Positions 7,781 to 14,151 of a DNA stretch of 64,000 bases are shown here, piece by piece. The stretch covers positions 2,418,001 through 2,482,000 of the forward strand of contig NZ_RJVJ01000001.1 in the NCBI RefSeq assembly GCF_003751605.1, in the 5' to 3' direction. The DNA comes from Kitasatospora cineracea. GTDB taxonomy: Bacteria; Actinomycetota; Actinomycetes; Streptomycetales; Streptomycetaceae. Every line of letters begins with the position of its first letter. Positions within the stretch are counted from its first letter, which is position 1. Below the pieces are notes generated by a model, which was not told where the DNA came from, searched no databases, and saw only the letters and a program-made list of their open reading frames with translations. Both the position numbers and the translations under genes were made by a program.

Positions 7781-8944
7781 ATGACTTCCAAGGGGCGGCA
7801 CGACGAGCCGGACGAGGACCCCGGCCCGCTGAGCATCTTCGACCGCGACGAGGACGACGACGAGGACGGTGGGCCCGACTCCGACGGGGACGGGCCGGGG
7901 CCGGGCCCCGCCCCGCGCCGGCGCCGGGGCCGGCGGCTGCTGGCGTGGACGCTGGCGGTGCTGCTGGTGCTGGTGGGCGGGGCGTTCGGCGGGCTGCTCT
8001 GGGCGGCCGACCACTACGCCTCCTCGGTGCGGCGGATCCCGGACGCCTTCCCGACGCTGCCGGCCTCCGAACAGCCGCCGGCCGTCCCGCACAGCGGCCA
8101 GACCTTCCTGCTGGTCGGCCTGGACGCCCGTTCCGACGAGCCGACCACCGGCAAGGACGCCAAGGCCCCGGCCTGGCAGGTGGGCGCCCAGCGCAGCGAC
8201 ACCATGATGCTGATGCACATCTCGGCCGACCGGAAGTCGGTCGCGCTGGTCTCCATCCCGCGCGACACCTGGGTGCCGGTTCCGGGCCACGGCAGAGCGA
8301 AGATCAACGCCGCCTACTCCTGGGGCGGCCCCGCGCTGACCGTCCGAACCGTCCAGGACCTCACCGGGATCAGGATCGACCACCTCGCGGTGATCGACTG
8401 GAACGGCTTCCGGGCCCTCACCGACGCGGTCGGCGGCGTGGACATCACCATCCCGCGCACCATCGAGGCCAAGGGCGACGCCCGCGAGTGGCTGGCCGGC
8501 ACCCACCACATGGACGGCGCCGAGGCGCTGCTCTACGTCCGCGAGCGGCACGGCCTGCCCAACGGCGACCTCGACCGCACCAAGCGCCAGCAGAACTTCC
8601 TGCGCGCCCTGATGCTCAGGACCATGAGCTCCGGCACCCTCGCCAGCCCGTCCAAGCTCACCGGCCTGCTCGGCACCATCGGCGACGTCGCCAGCGTCGA
8701 CGACCGCCTCAGCAACACCGACCTCTACGACCTGGCCTGGAGCCTGCGCGACATCCGCCCCGACGGCGTGCACTTCATGAACGCCCCCTTCGGCGGCTTC
8801 GACACCGTCGACGGCCAGGACGTGGTCCTGATGGACGACGGCGCCGCGAGCGTGCTGTGGACCGCCATGCGCACCGACCGGATGGACGACTACCTTGCCG
8901 AGCACCGCACCAGCGCCGACACCCTCGGCCGGGACGTCAGCTGA
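7781..8944 (+). CDS. LytR-CpsA-Psr (LCP) family glycopolymer transferase
   Basis: LCP proteins move lipid-linked anionic glycopolymers onto peptidoglycan. The 387 residues begin with about 45 acidic cytoplasmic residues (EDEDDDEDG-like), then a basic stretch and one membrane segment (LLAWTLAVLLVLVGGAFGGL), then the extracellular LCP domain: SDTMMLMHISADRKSVALVS, IPRDTWVPVPGHG, KINAAYSWGG and RTKRQQNFLRA carry the conserved Asp/Arg residues. A C-terminal LytR_C domain is absent. ATG 7781 is chosen over GTG 7757 because an AGGAGG (7761-7766) lies between them, although its 14-nt spacing is long. Confidence 0.9.
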   Translation: MTSKGRHDEPDEDPGPLSIFDRDEDDDEDGGPDSDGDGPGPGPAPRRRRGRRLLAWTLAVLLVLVGGAFGGLLWAADHYASSVRRIPDAFPTLPASEQPPAVPHSGQTFLLVGLDARSDEPTTGKDAKAPAWQVGAQRSDTMMLMHISADRKSVALVSIPRDTWVPVPGHGRAKINAAYSWGGPALTVRTVQDLTGIRIDHLAVIDWNGFRALTDAVGGVDITIPRTIEAKGDAREWLAGTHHMDGAEALLYVRERHGLPNGDLDRTKRQQNFLRALMLRTMSSGTLASPSKLTGLLGTIGDVASVDDRLSNTDLYDLAWSLRDIRPDGVHFMNAPFGGFDTVDGQDVVLMDDGAASVLWTAMRTDRMDDYLAEHRTSADTLGRDVS

Positions 8945-8962
8945 ACCCGGGCCCGCCCTGTT

Positions 8963-8986
8963 GCCCCGGTCACCTGCCGCCGGGGC
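8963..8986 (+). terminator. Hairpin after the first LCP gene
   Basis: GCCCCGG (8963-8969) and CCGGGGC (8980-8986) form a 7-bp stem with a 10-base loop, 19 bp after the stop codon. Probable intrinsic terminator. Confidence 0.5.
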
Positions 8987-8997
8987 GCCCCCGACCC

Positions 8998-9028
8998 TAG
9001 GATGGCCACTACTTAACGGTAATTAACG
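8998..9028 (+). promoter_or_regulatory. Promoter -10 and direct-repeat operator of the acyl-CoA dehydrogenase
   Basis: TAGGAT (8998-9003) matches the Streptomyces -10 consensus. Just downstream, TTAACG occurs twice (9013-9018 and 9023-9028), one helical turn apart, in an A/T-rich island unlike its surroundings. Placed just after the expected transcription start, it would suit a repressor site. The regulator is unknown. Confidence 0.45.
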
Positions 9029-9043
9029 TGAGGGGCGAGCAAC

Positions 9044-10207
9044 ATGGCGGGCAACTCCGGGGCGGACTTCGACCTCTACCGGCTCGGCGAGGAGCACGAG
9101 ATGCTCCGGGAGTCGGTGCGTTCGCTGGCGGAGGCGAAGATCGCTCCGTTCGCGGCGGCGGTGGACGAGGAGGGGCGTTTCCCGCAGGAGGCGCTGGATG
9201 CGTTGCGGGCGGCGGATCTGCATGCGGTGCACGTGCCGGAGGAGTTCGGCGGTGCGGGGGCGGACGCGTTGGCGACGGTGCTGGTGATCGAGGAGGTGGC
9301 GCGGGTATGCGCGTCGTCGTCGTTGATCCCGGCGGTGAACAAGCTGGGTTCGCTGCCGGTGCAGTTGTCGGGTTCGGAGGAGTTGAAGGCGAAGTACCTG
9401 GGGGCGCTGGCGCGGGGCGAGGGCATGTTCTCGTACTGCCTCTCGGAGCCGGAGGCGGGCTCGGACGCGGCGGGGATGCGGACGCGGGCGGTGCGTGACG
9501 GGGACTTCTGGGTGCTCGACGGTGTGAAGCGGTGGATCACCAACGCGGGCGTCTCGGAGTACTACACGGTGATGGCGGTGACCGATCCGGAGAAGCGCTC
9601 GAAGGGGATCTCGGCGTTCGTGGTGGAGAAGGGCGACGAGGGCGTCTCCTTCGGCGCGCCGGAGAAGAAGCTGGGCATCAAGGGCTCGCCGACGCGTGAG
9701 GTGTACTTCGACAGCGTGCGGATCCCGGCGGAGCGGATGATCGGGGCGGAGGGCACCGGTTTCGCCACCGCGATGCGCACGCTCGACCACACCCGGGTCA
9801 CGATCGCGGCGCAGGCGCTGGGCATCGCGCAGGGCGCGCTGGACTACGCGAAGGGGTACGTGAAGGAGCGCCGGCAGTTCGGGAAGGCGATCGCGGACTT
9901 CCAGGGCGTGCAGTTCATGCTGGCGGACATGGCGATGAAGCTGGAGGCGGCGCGGCAGCTCACCTATGCGGCGGCGGCGAAGTCGCAGCGCGGCGACGGT
10001 GACCTGACGTTCTTCGGTGCGGCGGCGAAGTGCTTCGCGTCGGACGCGGCGATGGAGATCACGGTGGACGCGGTGCAGTTGCTGGGCGGGTACGGGTACA
10101 CCCGGGACTACCCGGTGGAGCGGATGATGCGGGACGCGAAGATCACCCAGATCTACGAGGGCACCAACCAGGTCCAGCGCATCGTCATGGCCCGCAACCT
10201 GCCCTGA
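9044..10207 (+). CDS. Acyl-CoA dehydrogenase
   Basis: FAD-dependent alpha,beta-dehydrogenation of an acyl-CoA, in fatty-acid or branched-chain amino-acid breakdown. The 387-residue protein has all family blocks: N-terminal helical part (LPVQLSGSEELKAKYL), the flavin-binding FSYCLSEPEAGSDAAGM and WITNAGVSEYY, and the C-terminal YAKGYVKERRQFGKAI, ECT-like LLGGYGYTRDYPVERMMRDA and IYEGTNQVQRIVMARNL, where the Glu of YEGT is the likely catalytic base of short-chain and isobutyryl-type enzymes. Monocistronic by layout. Chain-length specificity is not determined. Confidence 0.93.
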   Translation: MAGNSGADFDLYRLGEEHEMLRESVRSLAEAKIAPFAAAVDEEGRFPQEALDALRAADLHAVHVPEEFGGAGADALATVLVIEEVARVCASSSLIPAVNKLGSLPVQLSGSEELKAKYLGALARGEGMFSYCLSEPEAGSDAAGMRTRAVRDGDFWVLDGVKRWITNAGVSEYYTVMAVTDPEKRSKGISAFVVEKGDEGVSFGAPEKKLGIKGSPTREVYFDSVRIPAERMIGAEGTGFATAMRTLDHTRVTIAAQALGIAQGALDYAKGYVKERRQFGKAIADFQGVQFMLADMAMKLEAARQLTYAAAAKSQRGDGDLTFFGAAAKCFASDAAMEITVDAVQLLGGYGYTRDYPVERMMRDAKITQIYEGTNQVQRIVMARNLP

Positions 10208-10277
10208 CCGCCGACCGGTTCGCGCCCCTGCTCGCTCACCCGCCGACCGGTTCGCGCCCCTGCTCGCTCACCCGCCG
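10208..10277. repeat. 32-bp tandem repeat (2.2 copies) at the 3' end of an acetyltransferase gene
   Basis: Copies 10208-10239 and 10240-10271 are identical, followed by six bases of a third. The stop codon of the minus-strand acetyltransferase (10236-10238) lies inside the first copy, so the duplication has lengthened its C-terminus. Because 32 is not a multiple of three, the repeat shifts frame between copies. Confidence 0.9.
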
Positions 10278-10715
10278 GCGCTCCCCGACCTTCCGGGCCG
10301 GGGCGCCGGCCCAGATCTCGCCGGGTCCGGTGGAGCGGGTGAGGACGGCGTTGGCGCCGACCACGGTGTCGGCGCCGACGGTCAGGGTGCCGCTCTTGCA
10401 GACGATCTTGGCGCCCGCGCAGACCACCACGCCGTCCTCCAGCACCACCCGCCGCATCGCGGACAGCTCCTGCGGGACCCACGGGTCGGCCCGGCCGATG
10501 GTGACGCCGTTGTACAGCGTGACGTTCGCGCCCAGCGTGGTGTACGGGTGCAGGACGGTGCCGAAGCCGCGGTGGAACACCACCAGGCCGGGGCCGATCT
10601 CGGCGGCGGCCGGCACCTCCATCCCGTAGAGGGCCAGGGCCTCCTGGACCAGGCGGCCGAACGGGCGGCTGCGGCGGCGGTAGATGAGGGCGGTCACCAG
10701 CGACATGGCGGACAT
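10236..10715 (-). CDS. Serine acetyltransferase-like hexapeptide transferase
   Basis: A 159-residue left-handed beta-helix protein related to CysE. Hexapeptide repeats run from IGPGLVVFHRGFGTVLHPY through NVTLYNGVTIGRADPW to VGANAVLTR, ending GEIWAGAPARKVGERR, with the histidine in VVFHRG aligned with CysE-type catalytic histidines. The N-terminal helical domain of true CysE is short here, so it may acetylate serine or a sugar. The C-terminal 13 residues fall in a 32-bp tandem repeat. It converges on the acyl-CoA dehydrogenase gene. Confidence 0.82.
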   Translation of the reverse strand: MSAMSLVTALIYRRRSRPFGRLVQEALALYGMEVPAAAEIGPGLVVFHRGFGTVLHPYTTLGANVTLYNGVTIGRADPWVPQELSAMRRVVLEDGVVVCAGAKIVCKSGTLTVGADTVVGANAVLTRSTGPGEIWAGAPARKVGERRRVSEQGREPVGG

Positions 10716-10826
10716 TGTCCTGCCCGGCCCCCCGACCCGCCGTCAACGACGCGCCCCGCGGCGGCAGTTCGGATTCGCCGTACGAATTCCGAACGCCGCC
10801 GCGGGGCGCACCCCCTCAGCGGGCGG

Positions 10827-12161
10827 TCACTTCACGTCGGGGACGGCGGTGTCGTTCTTCATCGCGTCGAAGACCGCCTTGGACTTCGCCGGGTCCCACT
10901 TGACCGCGGACTCGCCGGTGGGCGTGTGGTAGTCCGGGTTGCCGATCGGGACGGTGATGGTCTTGCCGTCGCCGCCGGTCACGCCCTTCATGGCGAGGAA
11001 CATCGAGCCCAGGTCGGTCAGCCCGGCGTCGTCGTCGACGATCACGGTGTCCAGGCCGGCCGAGACCAGCGGGTAGAAGGTGAACGGGTTGAGCAGGGTG
11101 GTCGGCGAGGCGGCCTGCTTGGCCAGCGCGCCGAGGAACTTCTGCTGGTTGCGCATCCGGCCGAGGTCCTGGTCGGCCATCTGGTGGCGCTGCCGGACGA
11201 AGGCCAGCGCCTGCTTGCCGTTCAGGGTCTGGGTGCCGGCCTGCAGGTCGAGGCCGGAGTCCTTGTCCTTGACCGGCTGGTCGATGGTCATCTCGACGCC
11301 GCCGACGGCGTCCACCAGGCCGACGAAGCCGGCGAAGCCGATCTCGGCGTAGTGGTCGATCCGCAGGCCCATGTTGGTCTCGACGGTCTGCACCAGCAGC
11401 CGGCCGCCGCCCGCCGCGAAGGCCGCGTTGATCTTGTGGGTGGCGGCGGGGACGGTCTTGCCGCTGCCGGAGGTGTCCTGGTGCGCCGGGATCTGCACCC
11501 AGGAGTCGCGCGGGATCGACATCAGGGTGTTCCCGTTGTCGCCGATGTGCAGGATCATCATCGAGTCGCTGCGCTTGCCCTCGGCGGAACCGGTGTGCAG
11601 GTCCTGCTCGTCGGCGTCGGTCAGGCCGGCCCGGCTGTCCGAGCCGACGATCAGCCAGTTGGTGCCCTTGCCCGCGGCCGGGCGGCCCGGGTAGTCGGCC
11701 AGCACGTTCTCGTGGTGCAGCTTGCCGTCCGCCCAGAAGTAGGTGCCGACCATGGTGACCAGCAGGGCCAGCACCAGGCCGAGCACCGAGTAGCCGACGA
11801 CCTTCTTGCGCGAGCGGCGCGGCCGGGCCCCGGGCCCCGCCCCGGGGGCCGCCCCGCCGGGCCGCTGCGGCTCGGACGGCTGCTGACCGTAGGGCTGCCG
11901 GCCGTACGGGGGCTGCCCGCCGCCGCCGTGGGGCGGTTGCCCGCCGCCGTACGGGGGCTGCCCGCCGGGGCCTTGGCCCGGGCCGGGCGGGCGGCCCGTG
12001 GTCGGCCGGTCCTGCTGGGCGGGGCGGGAGAGCGGGACGCCCGCGCCGCGCGGATTCAGCTCCGGCGGCAGCGGCGGCTCGGCCGCCGGTCCGCCCTGGC
12101 CCCGCGCCGCGTCGCCCTGCCCGTATGCGCCGCCCCCCGGGCGCTCCTGCCACGTGTTCAT
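10827..12161 (-). CDS. LCP family glycopolymer transferase with Gly/Pro/Gln-rich N-terminus
   Basis: 444 residues. The first ~120 are cytoplasmic and rich in Gly, Pro and Gln with repeated PYGGGQPP-like units, followed by basic residues, a membrane segment (VVGYSVLGLVLALLVTMVGT) and an extracellular LCP domain with SDSMMILHIGDNGNTLMS, IPRDSWVQIPAHQ, HKINAAFAAGG, LRIDHYAEIGF and RMRNQQKFLGAL. No LytR_C domain. A CATCCT lies 6 nt before ATG 12161, hinting at a leaderless transcript. The low-complexity N-terminus could interact with cytoplasmic cell-division or wall machinery; that is inference. One of four LCP proteins in this window. Confidence 0.9.
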   Translation of the reverse strand: MNTWQERPGGGAYGQGDAARGQGGPAAEPPLPPELNPRGAGVPLSRPAQQDRPTTGRPPGPGQGPGGQPPYGGGQPPHGGGGQPPYGRQPYGQQPSEPQRPGGAAPGAGPGARPRRSRKKVVGYSVLGLVLALLVTMVGTYFWADGKLHHENVLADYPGRPAAGKGTNWLIVGSDSRAGLTDADEQDLHTGSAEGKRSDSMMILHIGDNGNTLMSIPRDSWVQIPAHQDTSGSGKTVPAATHKINAAFAAGGGRLLVQTVETNMGLRIDHYAEIGFAGFVGLVDAVGGVEMTIDQPVKDKDSGLDLQAGTQTLNGKQALAFVRQRHQMADQDLGRMRNQQKFLGALAKQAASPTTLLNPFTFYPLVSAGLDTVIVDDDAGLTDLGSMFLAMKGVTGGDGKTITVPIGNPDYHTPTGESAVKWDPAKSKAVFDAMKNDTAVPDVK

Positions 12162-12283
12162 GGGGGAAGGATGCCCGAACCGGGCGCCGCGCAGTGATCG
12201 CGGAGGCGCTGCGGGCCCCGTTGTGGCCGTTTTGATGCAGGGCGCGGACGGTTCCGGGGAGTGTTCACCAGGCGGGCACGGCC

Positions 12284-12313
12284 TTGACCCGCCGAAACCG
12301 GGCGTGTTTGCAT
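12284..12313 (+). promoter_or_regulatory. Promoter of the cysteine leader ORF
   Basis: TTGACC (12284-12289) and TTGCAT (12308-12313) are 18 bp apart; six bases later comes ATG 12320. The geometry implies a leaderless transcript starting at or near this ATG. The -10 match is modest. Confidence 0.45.
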
Positions 12314-12319
12314 GACGGC

Positions 12320-12397
12320 ATGGAGCAGCTTCAGGTCCTCACCCGTCGGCGGCACGTCGACCACGGCCGGGTGTCCTGTTCGCTGTGTCGCGGCTGA
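12320..12397 (+). CDS. Cysteine-containing leader peptide (25 residues)
   Basis: ATG 12320 to TGA 12395-12397 encodes 25 residues. The central TRRRHVDHGRV closely resembles the HVDLxRV core of the small 'putative leader peptides' found before sulfur-metabolism genes in Streptomyces, and the end SCSLCRG carries two Cys codons (residues 20 and 23) just before the stop. No ribosome binding site precedes it, consistent with leaderless translation. It lies 109 bp upstream of a flavin reductase gene. A ribosome slowed at the Cys codons when cysteine is scarce would alter downstream RNA folding. Confidence 0.75.
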   Translation: MEQLQVLTRRRHVDHGRVSCSLCRG

Positions 12398-12464
12398 CGA
12401 TGCCCGCCGCGCGCACTCACCCCAGGCGACCTGCGCCCTCGCCTCCCCTCTCCGCTCCCTTTCC

Positions 12465-12487
12465 CGGCCGCGCCCTGCCCGCGGCCG
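12465..12487 (+). promoter_or_regulatory. Hairpin before the flavin reductase ribosome binding site
   Basis: CGGCCGCG (12465-12472) and CGCGGCCG (12480-12487) form a perfect 8-bp stem with a 7-base loop, ending 8 nt before the GAGGTG ribosome binding site (12496-12501). It is a candidate attenuator element acting with the Cys leader ORF. Confidence 0.45.
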
Positions 12488-12506
12488 TACGCCCCGAGGT
12501 GACTCC

Positions 12507-13061
12507 ATGGCCGTGATCCTGTCCGTCTCCGGCTCCCCGTCCGCGACCTCCCGCACCACCCGGCTGCTGCGCCACGTCGACCGCCGGCTCGCCGCCGACG
12601 GCCACCTGGTGCACCCGCTGGACGCCCGCGCCCTGCCCGCCGCCGCCCTGCTCGCCGCGGACACCTCGGACCCGGCGATAGCCCGGGCCGTCGAGCTGTT
12701 CGAGCGGGCCGACGGCGTGGTGATCGGCACCCCGGTCTACAAGGCCGCCTACTCGGGCCTGCTGAAGGCCCTGCTCGACCTGCTGCCGCAGTACGCCCTG
12801 CGCGGCAAGACGGTGCTGCCGCTGGCCACCGGCGGCTCCACCGCGCACGTGCTGGCGGTGGACTACGCGCTGCGGCCGGTGCTCAACGCGATGGGCGCCG
12901 GGCACGTCACCCAGGGCTGGTTCGTGCTGGACCGGCACGTCGGGGTGCGCGAGGACGGCACCACCGAACTGGAGCGCGAGACCGAGGTCCTGCTCACCCC
13001 GGTGGTGGACGCCTTCTCCGCCGCACTCGCACCCCGCGCGGAACTCGCCACCACCGGCTGA
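12507..13061 (+). CDS. NADPH-dependent FMN reductase (SsuE/MsuE-like)
   Basis: A 184-residue flavodoxin-fold reductase. MAVILSVSGSPSATSRTTRL is the phosphate-binding loop of the FMN_red family (SGSPxxxSRT), and VVIGTPVYKAAYSGLLKALL and LPLATGGSTAHVLAVDYALR are typical of SsuE-type enzymes, which supply reduced FMN to sulfonate monooxygenases for sulfur scavenging. ATG 12507 has the ribosome binding site GAGGTG; a frame from 12312 merely reads through the leader. The Cys leader peptide upstream supports control by sulfur supply. No monooxygenase is adjacent, so the partner is elsewhere. Confidence 0.9.
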   Translation: MAVILSVSGSPSATSRTTRLLRHVDRRLAADGHLVHPLDARALPAAALLAADTSDPAIARAVELFERADGVVIGTPVYKAAYSGLLKALLDLLPQYALRGKTVLPLATGGSTAHVLAVDYALRPVLNAMGAGHVTQGWFVLDRHVGVREDGTTELERETEVLLTPVVDAFSAALAPRAELATTG

Positions 13062-13206
13062 CCGTTCGTCACATCGGAGGGCCTCGACCGGGGCCCGGAC
13101 CCTCAGACCGCGCCGCGGCAACCCCTAGGGGAGAGGGCCCGGGCCCCGGACGCATTCCCGGGACGGGGCTCAGCCCGGTGGAGGACGACCGGCCCCGACC
13201 GCCGCT

Positions 13207-13249
13207 CCTACCGTGGAGCCATCCCCCCAGCCCCACCACGAAGGTGGTG
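13207..13249 (+). promoter_or_regulatory. Putative promoter and leader hairpin of the ABC transporter operon
   Basis: The 288-bp gap 13062-13349 contains a -10-like TACCGT (13207-13212) and, in the transcribed leader, a small hairpin CACCAC-GAAG-GTGGTG (13234-13249). The leader would be about 130 nt. I recognise no riboswitch class in it. Confidence 0.3.
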
Positions 13250-13349
13250 CTGGCCCCACCCCGAAGACGGATGCCTGCTGGATTCCGCGACCGGGGCGGT
13301 GCCCGGAAAGCTGGGGGCCAACGGGTGGACCCACAGCGAGGAGCATTCA

Positions 13350-14135
13350 GTGACCACGGCAGCGAGCGCCGCTCACCTCTCACACCTGCCGGAGCGCGGC
13401 ACCGCCGCCGCCCAGGCCCGGCAGGTCACCAAGGCGTACGGCGCGGGGGAGACCCGGGTGACGGCGCTCGACGCGGTCGACGTGGACATCGAGCGCGGGC
13501 GCTTCACCGCCATCATGGGCCCCTCCGGGTCCGGCAAGTCCACGCTGATGCACTGCCTGGCAGGGCTGGACGCCGTCTCCCAGGGCCGGATCTGGATCGG
13601 CGACACCGAGATCACCGGCCTGAAGGACAAGCAGCTGACCCGGCTCCGCCGGGACAAGATCGGCTTCATCTTCCAGGCGTTCAACCTGCTCCCCACACTG
13701 AACGCGGTGGAGAACATCACGCTGCCGATGGACATCGCGGGCCGCAAGCCCGACCGCGCCTGGCTGGAGCAGGTGATCGACACCGTCGGCCTGTCCGGCC
13801 GGCTCAAGCACCGCCCCGGCCAGCTCTCCGGCGGCCAGCAGCAGCGCGTCGCGGTGGCCCGTGCGCTGGCCGCCCGCCCCGAGATCATCTTCGGCGACGA
13901 GCCCACCGGCAACCTCGACTCCCGCTCCGGCGCCGAGGTGCTCGGCTTCCTGCGCCGCTCGGTCGACGAACTCGGCCAGACCATCGTGATGGTGACGCAC
14001 GACCCGGTGGCCGCCGGCCACGCGGACCGGGTGCTGTTCCTCGCCGACGGCCGGATCGTCGACGAGATGCACAACCCCACGGCCGACACCGTCCTGACCC
14101 GCATGCGCCGTTTCGACGGCAAGCGCACCAGCTGA
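13350..14135 (+). CDS. ABC transporter ATP-binding protein (MacB/LolD type)
   Basis: A 261-residue ATPase. Walker A is GPSGSGKSTL, the Q-loop is FIFQAFNLLPTL, the signature LSGGQQQRVAVARAL, Walker B IIFGDEPTGNLD and the H-loop VMVTHD. The NLLPTLNAVENITLPMDIAG segment is typical of the MacB/LolD/FtsE subclass that pairs with FtsX-like permeases. GTG 13350 is preceded by GAGGAG at 6 nt. The permease starts 16 bp after the stop, so both form one unit. The substrate may be an envelope precursor, a peptide or a drug. Confidence 0.95.
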   Translation: MTTAASAAHLSHLPERGTAAAQARQVTKAYGAGETRVTALDAVDVDIERGRFTAIMGPSGSGKSTLMHCLAGLDAVSQGRIWIGDTEITGLKDKQLTRLRRDKIGFIFQAFNLLPTLNAVENITLPMDIAGRKPDRAWLEQVIDTVGLSGRLKHRPGQLSGGQQQRVAVARALAARPEIIFGDEPTGNLDSRSGAEVLGFLRRSVDELGQTIVMVTHDPVAAGHADRVLFLADGRIVDEMHNPTADTVLTRMRRFDGKRTS

Positions 14136-14151
14136 GACGGGGCCGGAAGAC

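Noticed and set aside
10208..10277. CRISPR-like repeat
   Set aside because: It is a head-to-tail tandem duplication without spacers, and no cas genes are in the window.
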